This document shows positions 57,501 to 64,000 of a stretch of 64,000 nucleotides of DNA, piece by piece. Origin of the DNA: Burhinus oedicnemus (Eukaryota > Chordata > Aves > Charadriiformes > Burhinidae); NCBI GenBank assembly GCA_008921705.1, contig VFFE01007510.1, forward strand, positions 1,233,947-1,297,946, written 5' to 3'. Every line of letters starts with the position of its first letter. Position 1 is the stretch's first letter. The position numbers and the translations under genes were made by a program. The notes beneath the pieces were generated by a model. It had not been told where the DNA came from. It made no database searches and worked only from the letters and a program-made list of their open reading frames with translations.

Positions 57501-60500
57501 ACAGGCTGATAAAATATTTATGCAGATAAGAGCAGACTGAGTTCACTGAGGTTTACTAGTGTTCAGCACCTTTGAAAATCAGCCCAATATGAAAAAAAGT
57601 CTTAAATGACAGCACTGTCTGCAAATCATTATTTAACACAAAGATTCCTGTCTTCATCACTTGCTTTATTTCTTTGACAACCAAATATTCTTCTATTAAA
57701 TTGCTATACAGAAACCCTTGCCTACACATAATCACCTTTGACATTAAATGTTCCTGTGGTTTCTCTTTTTCTCTGATGTCTGTGTCCAAGAATCCAGAAA
57801 GATGTGTAAGAAGCTCTTCATACTTTCTGCTGATTTTAGAAGCTTGAGTCATGCTTTCTTCACGCTCATTCAAATACTTACTAATCAGACAGAAAAAAAA
57901 AACAAACCACAGATCAGGATGAATGTTCTCTGAAACAGAATTCAAGGCGACAGACATTAAGCCAAGATTATTGTTAGCTTCTGCATACCACAAAATGAAT
58001 TTTAAAAGTTACATATAATTTTCTGTATCTGTTATTTAATACATATAACTTTTGTTGTTGCCTTACGTGTAAACATTTCTTCAACTTTGCTTTTGACTAG
58101 CACTTCAAAGAATTTTCTATGATCCCAGTCTCAAGAACCAGGTGACATCAATAAACAGTGCCTTCAAGATACTAGGAATGGAGGCTGCAAGCAAAAACTT
58201 AGAAAAAGTAAGGGGGAAGAAAGTGTTCGAATTATAGTAAAATACACTAAAAGCACTTCACATCCCCTCTCTAACAAAGCTGACCTTGCTGATCAACAAC
58301 CTCTGGGGAAAGAGAAGCCCCTCTGGATGAATGTAGGACATCCAGGCTGCCTGCAAAGGGAAGTTTACCAGCAGAAGCAAACAGAGATGGGAGACGCTAC
58401 TTTGCTGTACAAACAGTCTTCTGCAGCGTAACACTACCCATGGAAGGAATCAAATAAAAAAGAAAACATCAAGGAACTACGACAAAGTATGAAGAAAAGG
58501 CAGCTTTTTGTCACCAATTTCATAACTCAAAAGATGCCTGTCATGCGGATACGTATCCCACATGAACCATCTGTTTCAGCCTTAACAGCAGGTATCAGTT
58601 TGTAAATGCTCTGTAAGAAAGAACAACCAAATAACAGAGGGGTCAGTTTAACTCATTGGCATAACTGTGGTTACATCCCTCTCATTGCCAGGGACAAAGA
58701 CAAGTCCAGCAAACAAGCATTGCCACAGTCTGCATAGGTAGCAAACGTATAGATTCAAATCTCACTCATGATGCTACAACACTGAGCAGCACTTCTGAAA
58801 AACTACAAAGAAACAGATAACAAAAATAGTCAACCAAAAAAAGCTCAAAATTATCATTAGTGTAATCCAAATATCAACTCCAATACCTCTCAGATAACAC
58901 CTGTGAAGGAGGTACTCGGTGATAGAGTGCAAGAAAAAACTATTGAGATTCCAATTGAGAAACAAGGTACTTTCTAAAGCAAGTTCTTCACAAAGATTTG
59001 AACACTAGAATTAAATGAGACGTGAGGTAACACCAAACAGCTGTCTAGAGCAAATATGTTATTGAAACTCATTTGTTTATCAGAGCACAAGACTATTCTG
59101 TTTTCAAGGTGGGCATGCTAGTCATTTCTGGACTCATTCTTTTTCATTTCTGATTTCTTCCTCTCTAGGCAGGCAATCAAACAGGCAACAGAGCATCACT
59201 CCATAACCAAAAAGCAGCACAAGACTCCTATAGGAAACACACAGTGAGTGCAAACATAATACGTAAAAAGGTTATAAATCAGTAACAAAAAGAGATGGTC
59301 CATGAAAAAATTCAAGATGTTTGTTGCCTTAGGAGGGAGATCAGCACAGTGGTTGTCAATGCTGCAAAGTGGCAGACAGTGGAAGAATAAGAGAGAGGAA
59401 TGGAAAATATTAATTACTGCTCTGGACAGGACGAGGATAGTTCCATGTACTCCTGCACAGCACACACCATGAGCCAAAAGAGCTCTGCCTTATGCAGCAG
59501 ACGCTGACCCTCAGAAAACAAGTGCCTTGCAGCTTCTTCACCGCCAGGCACCTTCCTCCCCTCTATAGCCCCAGAAAAACTAAGCTGTGAGATGGTCATT
59601 GAACTGTTGTCCTGAGGAGGGGTATGTCAGAAGCGAAAAGGTATGAGGCTCCAGACATGCCATACATGCATGCCTATATGTTAGAATATTGTATGAGATT
59701 GACTGTCAACCCCACAAACTGTTCTGTGGCTCTGAAAAATCAAGGTACATCACACATAGAACCATGCCTGCTTCTAAAAATAAACAATCTGAAGTACAAA
59801 GCATGTACTTGACAACTCTACAAATAACCTAATTACCACCAGTAGGGCCATAAAGGTGCGAGCACCTAGAAAACAGCCAATCAGGTACAAAAAAGTAGAA
59901 TGCGGCTCTTTCACAGTTTTTCTAGCTCTTTGGAACTAATGAGCAAGGAGAAGGGGAGAAGAAAAAAAAAAGGAAAAAAAAAAAAAGGCTTTTCACAGTT
60001 CAGGCTCTAAAAATACCTTGGCAATAGATCTGTTCAGTAGAAAAGCACCATTTTCAACAGGAGAGGTGTACATCTTGAAAATCAATCACAGAATTCATTA
60101 AACTTTTTTTACTATATCCCTAGGTATAGAATGTAAATGTGCATTTCATGCCTACTGGCTTGCTCTTCTCTTTTACTAGTGGTTTTCAGTGAAAATCTTT
60201 CTGGAATACCTAATTAGGACTAGTCATGTGCCATGTACTACTAAGGTGGCCAGACTAAGCAACTTAAGTTCAGTAAGTCAATAGATTGACTAGTATTAAG
60301 TGGCACATGGAACCACTAGCTGAGGATAAAGAAAAGCTTTGAAAGCCTACACTGTAGATTCATGACCAATCCAACATGTTTGTTTCTTCCAAAAGAGCAG
60401 ACTCACCCTCCATTTGTCCCTTCCCTTTTGCCAGCACTCCAGTGGTATACTCCAAGTGCACAGCGAACTGGGCCTGGGATTGGTAGACCTGGAAATTAAG

Positions 60501-62411
60501 CCTTTTACTTCGCTCACTTCTCTCTTGGAGCAGTTCTCTGGTCCCAATCAACGTGCAGCAACATAAACAGAAGTGCTGACGCAAGTGTCATGGGCAAAAC
60601 AGAGCAGCCAGGACTGCACTGGGAGTGACAGCACAGATTCATGCCATATAAAATTGATCATATCACTGTAACGATAGGCTAGTAAGATACACAGTACTTT
60701 GGCAGTCTTCCCCCAGTGAGTCGGGCAAACAGGATAGGAGGTTTTTCTTCCTTTTTTTCTTCTTTTCTTTTCCCCCAGAAGTAGCATTTTAAAGAATCTT
60801 AACAACGGTTATCTCAGAGACTGTGATGTTTTCTATGTTGCTAGGATGCATAATACACTTCTTAGCTTAACTATCTCCTCACTTATATTGGGATCATATC
60901 TAAAATGTTTGGCAATCAACATCAGCACTCTCCAGGCAGGGCTTTTGGCAAATCAGCTGGTAAGAGACAAGTGCACTGCGATGGATTTCTCTAGATTTTA
61001 AAATAACTTGATTATCCGCTTCTAATGCACAAAGCCTGGAAGAGCTGTGCAAAATACTGCTTTGGGAAATACAGACATCTGGTGAACACTCACCTTGCTT
61101 TTAACTAGACAATATTGAGAGAGACATGGATATTAGCCTTGTAATTGTGGAAAAAAGTCCATTATAAAATCTATAAGGTGTCTTAATATACTATGACTGA
61201 CACTGATTTTGGAATTTTAGAGTTCAGAATATTTTCACACCGACCAATTTTATTTGTGATCAACAGACCTGAAATATTAGAATTTATGCAGAACTGACAA
61301 ATCAGTGCTCTGACACACTATGCTAAGAACAGTATAGTTAAGAATATTATCTTTTATTAAAAGTTTTATGCAATCAGTATGCACGTTAAAAACAAAAAAA
61401 CCCCACACAGCAATGTCCAGAAGGAAGCAGAAGAAAAGTCAGACAAAGCTAACATTACCGAAAGCTGAACAAACATTAACATGCTCCCTTCAGGATTCTA
61501 CTAACTAGGAACTATACCATGTTTTCTCTATTACACTGCACCTAACAGACGGCTTTACACTAAGGAAGAAATTCACTTGACACTGTTCTGGTTCCAGCTG
61601 TGTCACAAAAGAGGGGAAAAGAGATTGGAGTGGTGCAGCAGCACAGTTCCTCACCACTGCATGCCCCATCCAGCATGTCAAGTGACAGGTAAATGTCTGT
61701 AAAAGATGCCACTTGATAAGCATAGACCAGGGCATTACACCATAGTTGCAGGTACTGCCCATCACTAGCATGCTATGGAAGGCACAAAGTTTGCCTCAGT
61801 GCCACATGTGGAAATACCTGAATGAGGAAACCATACGTACTGTTTCCACTGCATTCAGACAAACAGCCCTCTGTGCTCATTTTTTGTAAACAATGAGGTT
61901 ACACCAAGCTGACTCATATCACATCATTCTCCTCCAAAGGACAAAACTCTAAAAACCCCATTTATGGGCTAACAACTCAAATCAAAATTCAAATTTCAGT
62001 ACCTTCCACACACTTAGGTACAACAGTTGTGAAAGGCATTGTAACAGAATTCAGACCTGCGTTGGTCTGTCCACCAAAGTATTTTTCTGCATTGACAACT
62101 GCACCATTCTGTCATTCAAAAAAAAAGTTGTTTCTCATCTCACATGAATCTTACTTAAGTTTGGCATTTTGCTCATGAAGCTCCTCCTTCAGCTCCCAGT
62201 TTTCCTTGAATGCTGCCTGAGCTGTCAGCTCAGCCTGTTTTTTAGAAGTGGCAAGCACACATGCCTCTTCCTCCATCTCCTGAACTCGGGTTTGCAAAGA
62301 CAGGAGGCGAGACATCTGCCTAGCATTGTTTTCCTTATAGGTTTCAGCTTCAGCCTTCAGCTCTTGAAAAGAGGCTTCTTTAGAGATTATTCTGGACCTG
62401 AGTTCAAGAAG
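27331..62411 (-). CDS. CCDC170: CCDC170 gene, nine spliced coding exons (5' end missing)
   Basis: Gene-level entry; the exons are listed separately. The joined exons encode 653 residues, charged and heptad-rich almost throughout, as expected of a coiled-coil protein. From knowledge of the family, CCDC170 associates with microtubules and the Golgi region and affects microtubule stability and cell polarity; no enzymatic domain is known and none is seen. The match to human CCDC170 (about 715 residues) is collinear from about residue 55 to the C-terminus. Every junction has GT donor and AG acceptor on the minus strand. All junctions are phase 0 except the first, where an Asn codon is split two bases plus one. 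The start codon and first one or two exons are not in the window. ATGs inside the exons at 39663 and 46284 are internal methionines, not starts. ESR1 is expected next downstream from known synteny. Confidence 0.96.
27867..27918. repeat. short tandem repeat, GTATTTGGCAAAGGAGG-type units
   Basis: Seen directly: three near copies of a 16-17 base unit, at 27867, 27890 and 27906 (the last truncated), with an extra GTATTT at 27884. It sits about 30 bases upstream of the exon-like relic. Confidence 0.7.
27949..29045 (+). pseudogene. disabled coding relic of unknown parent, antisense in CCDC170 intron
   Basis: Protein-like sequence runs on the plus strand through about 1.1 kb but changes frame. It opens after an acceptor-like TTTCTCTCTGCAG (ends 27948) with [19 protein letters not shown], then a stop. 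The frame beginning at 28022 stays open to 28348; after two stops the same frame reopens for 163 codons at 28382-28873, including [21 protein letters not shown] third frame continues at 28884-29045 ([20 protein letters not shown]). A donor-like ACTGTGAGTAA lies near 29038. No poly(A) tail is seen. The exon-like borders suggest a duplicated or relocated gene fragment more than a retrocopy. I do not recognise the parent protein, and chance open frames remain possible. Confidence 0.4.
29480..31244 (+). mobile_element. CR1 LINE copy with degenerate reverse transcriptase
   Basis: A 1.8 kb 5'-truncated CR1. In order: the inter-domain region ([16 protein letters not shown], 29578 onward), the RT region with [20 protein letters not shown] and [16 protein letters not shown] (about 30008-30160), the [18 protein letters not shown] region (about 30570-30620), the 3' UTR, and a tail of ATTCTATG-type units ending near 31244. 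The RT catalytic motif, FADD in active CR1, reads CANN (30373-30384), so both aspartates are lost. Frame changes and stops break the ORF in many places. It lies antisense to CCDC170 in the last intron. Confidence 0.95.
31708..31803 (+). mobile_element. CR1 3' tail fragment
   Basis: About 95 bases recognised from GGTTGGACTCAATGATC, GGTCCCTTCCAACCT and the terminal ATTCTATGATTCTATGATTCT units. It is a separate short insertion, since the longer CR1 upstream already has its own tail. Confidence 0.9.
34934..35170 (-). CDS. CCDC170: CCDC170 coding exon, VKTLEQ to KRERQ
   Basis: 237 bases, 79 codons, phase 0. The acceptor is TTACTGCAG before GTCAAAACT; the donor is CAG|GTAGGT. The product begins [17 protein letters not shown], contains [16 protein letters not shown] and ends [12 protein letters not shown]. 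Human CCDC170 has IKTLEQTKAIEDLNKS, MKEKAEKKLMSVKSEL and EEAEKREKQ here. It is the penultimate coding exon and is followed by the 7.4 kb last intron. Confidence 0.97.
35171..36055 (-). other. CCDC170: CCDC170 intron
   Basis: 885 bases, AT-rich, nothing recognised inside. Confidence 0.9.
36056..36298 (-). CDS. CCDC170: CCDC170 coding exon, [14 protein letters not shown] coiled coil
   Basis: 243 bases, 81 codons, phase 0. The acceptor is AAACTAG before TTGAAGACT, with a weak pyrimidine tract; the donor is AAG|GTGAGT. The product begins [20 protein letters not shown], contains [20 protein letters not shown] and ends [12 protein letters not shown]. It matches human LKTQKERLESKELHMSLLRQ and LKAKLADTNELK. 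It is almost entirely a predicted helix with heptad leucines. Confidence 0.97.
36299..37496 (-). other. CCDC170: CCDC170 intron
   Basis: 1.2 kb, nothing recognised inside. Confidence 0.9.
37497..37670 (-). CDS. CCDC170: CCDC170 coding exon, AAEVGFDM / VIENKT block
   Basis: 174 bases, 58 codons, phase 0. The acceptor is ATCTTAG before TATCTGAAA; the donor is AAG|GTAGGC. The product begins [20 protein letters not shown], contains [20 protein letters not shown] and ends [11 protein letters not shown]. Human CCDC170 has YLKFLDQLSQKMKLDQMAAE, GFDMRLDVVLARTEQLVRLE and NKTIAHNLQRK. This is among the best conserved stretches and leaves little doubt about the gene's identity. Confidence 0.97.
37671..39462 (-). 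other. CCDC170: CCDC170 intron
   Basis: 1.8 kb. Contains an A-rich tract with AAAACCCCAAC at about 38512-38555; otherwise nothing recognised. Confidence 0.9.
39463..39663 (-). CDS. CCDC170: CCDC170 coding exon beginning MVSQLE
   Basis: 201 bases, 67 codons, phase 0. The acceptor is CTCCCTAG directly before ATGGTATCT; the donor is AAA|GTAGTT. The product begins [16 protein letters not shown] and ends [10 protein letters not shown], matching human MVSQLEAQISELVEQL and NLNFEKQK. The leading ATG coincides with the exon start but is internal in the human protein, so it is not the gene start. It could only serve as a start in an alternative short transcript, for which there is no evidence here. 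Confidence 0.96.
39664..45999 (-). other. CCDC170: CCDC170 intron
   Basis: 6.3 kb. Holds A-rich tracts with CCC or CCCC at about 40178-40195 and 44337-44360, a small GC/CpG-richer spot at about 40838-40935, and a short CA-rich stretch near 41760. No coding sequence or mobile element was recognised. Confidence 0.9.
46000..46317 (-). CDS. CCDC170: CCDC170 coding exon with KKSSSEL motif
   Basis: 318 bases, 106 codons, the longest exon in the window, phase 0. The acceptor is ATTTTAG before GATCTTGAC; the donor is ATA|GTAAGT. The product begins [20 protein letters not shown], contains [20 protein letters not shown], and ends CKGQSKEI. It matches human CCDC170 ([29 protein letters not shown]). Heptad-spaced leucines continue the coiled coil. 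The C-terminal 15 residues differ most from human. Confidence 0.96.
46744..46847. repeat. (TAGGA)n pentanucleotide microsatellite, about 21 units
   Basis: Seen directly: an uninterrupted run of GGATA/TAGGA units over about 104 bases, preceded by degenerate GAATA and GGATG units from about 46715. On the minus strand it reads TATCC repeats. It abuts a CR1 end and probably grew from the CR1 tail repeat. Confidence 0.97.
46848..46925 (-). mobile_element. CR1 3' end fragment, minus orientation
   Basis: Recognised from CAGTTGGAAGGGACCTACAA, GTAGTCCAA and CTGACCGATTCAGGGCTGACC, which resemble the 3' end of a CR1 subfamily in reverse complement. Its tail is the adjoining TAGGA array. Orientation is the same as CCDC170. 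Confidence 0.8.
50228..50307 (+). repeat. left arm of 80-base inverted repeat
   Basis: Pairs with 51039-51118 at 77 of 80 positions by direct base comparison. It contains the string CCTAACCAAGCACTGC. Confidence 0.95.
51039..51118 (-). repeat. right arm of 80-base inverted repeat
   Basis: Reverse complement of the left arm. It contains GCAGTGCTTGGTTAGG, the counterpart of the left-arm string. Confidence 0.95.
51236..51800 (+). mobile_element. CR1 LINE 3' fragment
   Basis: 5'-truncated copy carrying the end of the CR1 pol ORF ([39 protein letters not shown]) and the 3' UTR (GGAACAGGCTGCCCAGGGA, GTTGGACTTGATGATC). It ends in ATTCTACGGTTCTATT. It belongs to a different subfamily from the 29.5-31.2 kb copy, judging by its 3' UTR wording. 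It lies antisense to CCDC170. Confidence 0.93.
55744..55929 (-). CDS. CCDC170: CCDC170 coding exon with [16 protein letters not shown] block
   Basis: 186 bases, 62 codons, phase 0 at both ends. The acceptor is TTCTCTAG before GTCTATGAA; the donor is AAG|GTACAT. It contains no ATG-led long ORF, so it is easy to miss in an ORF scan. The product begins [14 protein letters not shown], contains [20 protein letters not shown] and ends [18 protein letters not shown]. This central block is nearly identical to human CCDC170 ([29 protein letters not shown]) and is one of the strongest identifiers of the gene. Confidence 0.97.
55930..57735 (-). other. CCDC170: CCDC170 intron
   Basis: 1.8 kb, AT-rich, nothing recognised inside. 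Confidence 0.9.
57736..57880 (-). CDS. CCDC170: CCDC170 coding exon, least conserved segment
   Basis: 145 bases: one base completing the preceding Asn codon, then 48 codons. The acceptor is GATTAG after a long T-rich tract (T run, then CTGTCT); the donor is GTGATT from 57735. The product reads [15 protein letters not shown], then [11 protein letters not shown], then [18 protein letters not shown]. Human CCDC170 has CRKHEEFLTQLRDCLDPDEK at the same place, so position is clear although overall identity is lower than in other exons. Exon assignment rests on the frame, the flanking phases and the [16 protein letters not shown] match. Confidence 0.9.
57881..62154 (-). other. CCDC170: CCDC170 intron
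   Basis: 4.3 kb. Includes a polypurine run at about 59957-59988 and an A-rich AAAACCCCAC run near 61395. A minus-strand open frame at 59414-59599 is not recognised and is not called. Confidence 0.9.
62155..62411 (-). CDS. CCDC170: CCDC170 coding exon, N-terminal coiled coil (first in window)
   Basis: 257 bases, 85 codons plus two bases. The acceptor is CTATAG at 62417-62412 and the donor is GTAAGA from 62154. The product begins [18 protein letters not shown] and contains YKENNAR and VQEMEEEA, matching human residues from about 55 onward (QDLRSKLLAKEASYQEM, YRENNAR, VQELEEES). The exon ends in AA, which with the first T of the next exon makes an Asn codon; this phase agreement supports both boundaries. 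Dense Glu/Lys/Leu content fits a continuous helix. In human order this should be about the third coding exon. Confidence 0.95.
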
Positions 62412-64000
62412 CTATAGACAGAAAAGGAGAAAACGCATTAAAAAAGGAAGAATTTTGCCCAGCCTGAAATACATGACTGCATTACAAGCTGAGTAATGTG
62501 ACAAGAAATGCATTTTGGAACAAAAGACTAAGAGTCTTACTACAAGACTGAGTGGAGGTATGCAACTTTATTTTCATATAACTAGGAAAAAGCAATAGAA
62601 GAAAGGGGTTTGAAAACCAAAAGCTGCTGCTCTGTAATACAATACAACTTTTCAAGATAATCTCTTACAGGAAGATAAATTTATTTACAAATTCAGAATT
62701 TAGGAAAAGCCCACCTTCAATTCTTCTGCACAGCCTTAACTCACCTCCCTTATGCATCTACATTACAGTACAGTCATTAACACCATTATTCCTTCTTTCT
62801 TGCCTGCCTACCCCCTGCTCCCAATTCTGGTGCACAATTCCACAGGTAATCTATAGCTGTCGGGAGCTGTAACAGCAAAGTATCCAGTTCTACGAGGGTG
62901 AAGCCTTTTCATGATTTGCAGCATATTCAGAGGCAAAGAAATTTTGGGAGAGTTGTGCTGTAGGCAACCTCTTCTCAGCTTATGCAAATAGTTATTTTTT
63001 GGTCTGATAATCCAATCAAATGTAGCTGGATTTACAAAGAAACAGCAAGAAAGCCTTTTAAGGAAGGGTGGGAGGAGGGACATCACTGCCAAATGTCAAG
63101 AACCTGTTCCAGAGATGATGCTAGAACTTCCCAACAGTTCATGGAGTTCAGTTGTTTTTTACTTTCCCCTCTCTCTTTTAGTTAAAAATACCATTTTCCA
63201 TTGAACTATTTCTACTACATACTTCTCTAAAAGACTGAGCTTGAGGCAGAAGCACCAGGCACATAAAATTTCAGTGTGTTTTGTTTTGCTAAAAGGAACA
63301 AGTAATTTAAAGTGGATTTTTTGTCACAAGAAGTGTTAAGGCATGTTTCAGCTTTCCTGACAATTCCAGTCATAAGCAGCAAGATGCAATCCGAAGCATT
63401 TAATTCCTACTACATAAAATTAACAGTCAAATAATTAAGCCACATTAATTGCTCTTTATGACATGTGCTAGGGCCTTTAACTTGTGGCAAACGTTTTAAG
63501 GCAATAAATATTTAAGGCATTAAACTGCAATTCAGAATGTCAAGAAATTCACAGCTCTGCCAGAAGCTTTCAGTGTGACCAAATCCAAGATACTCAGAGA
63601 AATTCCAGGAGGCTGGTGAGCCAACTGAACGGCGGCTGACTTGCAAAAGAGAGGTCCTGCTTGTCCTGCTCCCAGCCACACACGCCTGTCCTCTCCCTCA
63701 CACCAGTTCTTGTATTTGTCTGACTCCTCCACAAACAGCTTAACTAACACAACTGACAGAAAAGCATTCACTTTCTACAGAGGAGGAGGAGGAAGGGGAG
63801 CTGGCCATGTCACAGAGAAAAGGCTAACACTGAGGAGTCAGGTAGGAGGATCACTCTTGCGGCAGCAGCATAGTGTCCGATGAGCTTATGCTTCACCTGC
63901 AAGTGCTGGTTTATCAGACACTTTGGAGCTGACGTAAAGCAGCACTGATTTTGAGAAAAGCAGCTCTGCCTTTTCCCAAGCTCACGGGCTTCATTTCCAT
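62412..64000 (-). other. CCDC170: 5' intron of CCDC170, runs out of the window
   Basis: Upstream of the first recognised exon on the minus strand. I looked for the preceding exon, which in human carries LNHYREVAEAARSDLAATL, and did not find it, so the start of the gene is probably beyond 64000. Confidence 0.75.

Noticed and set aside
59414..59599. 61-codon minus-strand frame with Glu/Arg-rich composition
   Set aside because: Short, unrecognised, no splice or transcript support.
63850..64000. Minus-strand frame beginning ATGGAAATGAAG at 64000 as CCDC170 exon 1
   Set aside because: Its product does not match the CCDC170 N-terminus and it meets a stop within 30 codons.

Overview
This 64 kb window is vertebrate nuclear DNA, most likely from a bird. 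It is AT-rich and intron-rich, it carries only CR1-type LINE fragments as recognisable mobile elements, and its one clear gene is compact compared with mammals. CR1 also occurs in crocodilians and turtles, so 'bird' is an inference. Nothing bacterial, viral or CRISPR-like was seen.

The gene is CCDC170 (coiled-coil domain containing 170; human C6orf97), read on the minus strand. Nine coding exons can be placed to the base from protein similarity (recalled from knowledge of the human protein), GT/AG splice sites and exact phase agreement. In transcript order they are 62411-62155, 57880-57736, 55929-55744, 46317-46000, 39663-39463, 37670-37497, 36298-36056, 35170-34934 and 27531-27331 (stop). 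Joined, they give 653 residues with no stop or frameshift. Only about 55 N-terminal residues are missing, and their exons must lie beyond position 64000 or were not recognised.

Positions 1-27330 are downstream of CCDC170. In known vertebrate gene order ESR1 follows CCDC170 in the same direction, so this should be the CCDC170-ESR1 interval. No ESR1 coding exon is visible. The interval is mostly AT-rich sequence with no gene. It holds a CpG-rich patch (12750-13080), a pyrimidine-rich tract (19256-19640), a GC-rich tract (21430-22640), one CR1 fragment (22869-23240) and a 20-base assembly gap next to a long T run (25085-25130).

The introns hold most of the unusual structure. The last intron (27532-34933) carries, on the plus strand, an exon-like but broken coding relic (27949-29045) of unknown parentage, a dead 1.8 kb CR1 copy with a mutated reverse transcriptase (29480-31244) and a short CR1 tail (31708-31803). 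The 9.4 kb intron 46318-55743 carries a (TAGGA)n array fused to a CR1 end (46744-46925), a previously unexpected pair of 80-base inverted repeats bounding about 890 bases (50228-51118), and another CR1 fragment (51236-51800). The inverted-repeat unit is the best candidate for an undescribed element here.
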